Shown here: in pieces, positions 5,138-5,435 of the stretch | How the letters are laid out: every line of letters begins with the position of its first letter | Position numbering within the stretch: the stretch's first letter is position 1 | NCBI GenBank assembly: GCA_002868985.1 | Contig: PKTV01000285.1 | Span: forward strand, 1-5,435 | Length of the DNA stretch: 5,435 nucleotides | Direction of reading: 5' to 3' | From: Desulfobacteraceae bacterium | GTDB taxonomy: Bacteria > Desulfobacterota > Desulfobacteria > Desulfobacterales > UBA11574 | The notes under the pieces: generated by a model | The model's input: the letters and a program-made list of their open reading frames with translations, nothing else | What the model was told of the DNA's origin: nothing | Databases searched by the model: none | Program-made: the position numbers and the translations under genes

Positions 5138-5435
5138 TTAATCCTTTTTGTTTAACTTTCGCTTAAGTTCCTTTTTTTTTGACCATCTTTCAATAAAGCT
5201 CATCATACCGGAATCATAAGCCCGGTCCACGATTTCTTCTCGAACCTTCACTCCACCAGCACCTCCCATGGCTGATCGTAAACACGCTGTTTTGTGTAAA
5301 CACTCAAGACACGCGTCCGGTGTGTTTCTTAACCCGTCTTTGGTTTTTGGAAAAACAGTCTCGAGTTCACCAAAGCATTTCGGATATTTTTTATCTTTAC
5401 ATTTGTTCGTAATTTTTATGTTTTTTTGAATATCT
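5138..5435 (-). CDS. Small Cys-rich protein, partial (start outside window), unknown function
   Basis: The minus-strand frame is open from the right edge to TAA at 5140-5138, giving 98 residues with no start codon at the visible N-terminal end, so the gene begins beyond the window. Five cysteines cluster in the first half: C12 and C20 (C-x7-C), then C42, C45 and C51 (C-x2-C-x5-C, CLECLHKTAC). This is followed by LRSAMGGAGGVKVREE (52-67), VDRAYDSGMMSFIERWS (69-85) and a Lys/Arg-rich tail. There is no membrane segment. Cys spacing suggests a metal or Fe-S site, which is inference. I have an impression of similar small proteins in sulfate-reducing Desulfobacterota but know no function. The even coding texture, the conserved-looking Cys spacing and the 24-bp gap to pgk's ribosome-binding site and start argue for a real gene co-transcribed with pgk. 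Confidence 0.75.
   Translation of the reverse strand, partial: DIQKNIKITNKCKDKKYPKCFGELETVFPKTKDGLRNTPDACLECLHKTACLRSAMGGAGGVKVREEIVDRAYDSGMMSFIERWSKKKELKRKLNKKD

Overview
This 5.4 kb window is bacterial chromosome of moderate GC. Protein resemblance, recalled rather than searched, points to an anaerobic Desulfobacterota lineage such as Desulfobacterales. The clues are the wording of the phosphoglycerate kinase C-terminus, a small Cys-rich protein upstream of it, and a short stand-alone ArgA-type acetyltransferase.

Layout, left to right. (1) Bases 1-1011 (+) are the C-terminal part of a class A penicillin-binding protein whose 5' end lies outside the window. (2) Bases 1019-1186 are a MITE-like palindromic element with perfect 19-bp terminal inverted repeats. 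(3) Bases 1187-1325 are a leader with a possible promoter, a hairpin and a tiny ORF. It precedes a GNAT acetyltransferase (1326-1784, +) resembling short N-acetylglutamate synthases. (4) Convergent with it, 7 bp away, is an unrecognised 353-aa soluble protein (1792-2853, -) with its own well-formed sigma-70-type promoter at 2917-2945 and a weak terminator hairpin over its stop codon. (5) Next comes a TVP38/TMEM64 (VTT-domain) membrane protein (2959-3678, -). (6) A second, longer copy of the palindromic element (about 3708-3933) lies between that gene and pgk. It has the same tips but a wholly different, 68% GC, hairpin-rich core. (7) pgk (3935-5113, -) follows, and 24 bp upstream of it is the 3' part of a Cys-rich small-protein gene (5138-5435, -) that runs off the window.

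The right half reads as one minus-strand unit: Cys-rich protein, pgk, [element 2], TVP38 gene. The element sits between the pgk stop and the TVP38 start. It may have separated the membrane-protein gene from its original upstream signals, since that gene has only a TTG start and no clear Shine-Dalgarno. The functions seen (wall cross-linking, probable arginine biosynthesis, glycolysis/gluconeogenesis, membrane/lipid homeostasis) are housekeeping and not an obvious defence or secondary-metabolite system. The most unusual content is the pair of repeats with shared ends and exchanged cores, followed by the orphan 353-aa gene and the leader of the acetyltransferase gene.
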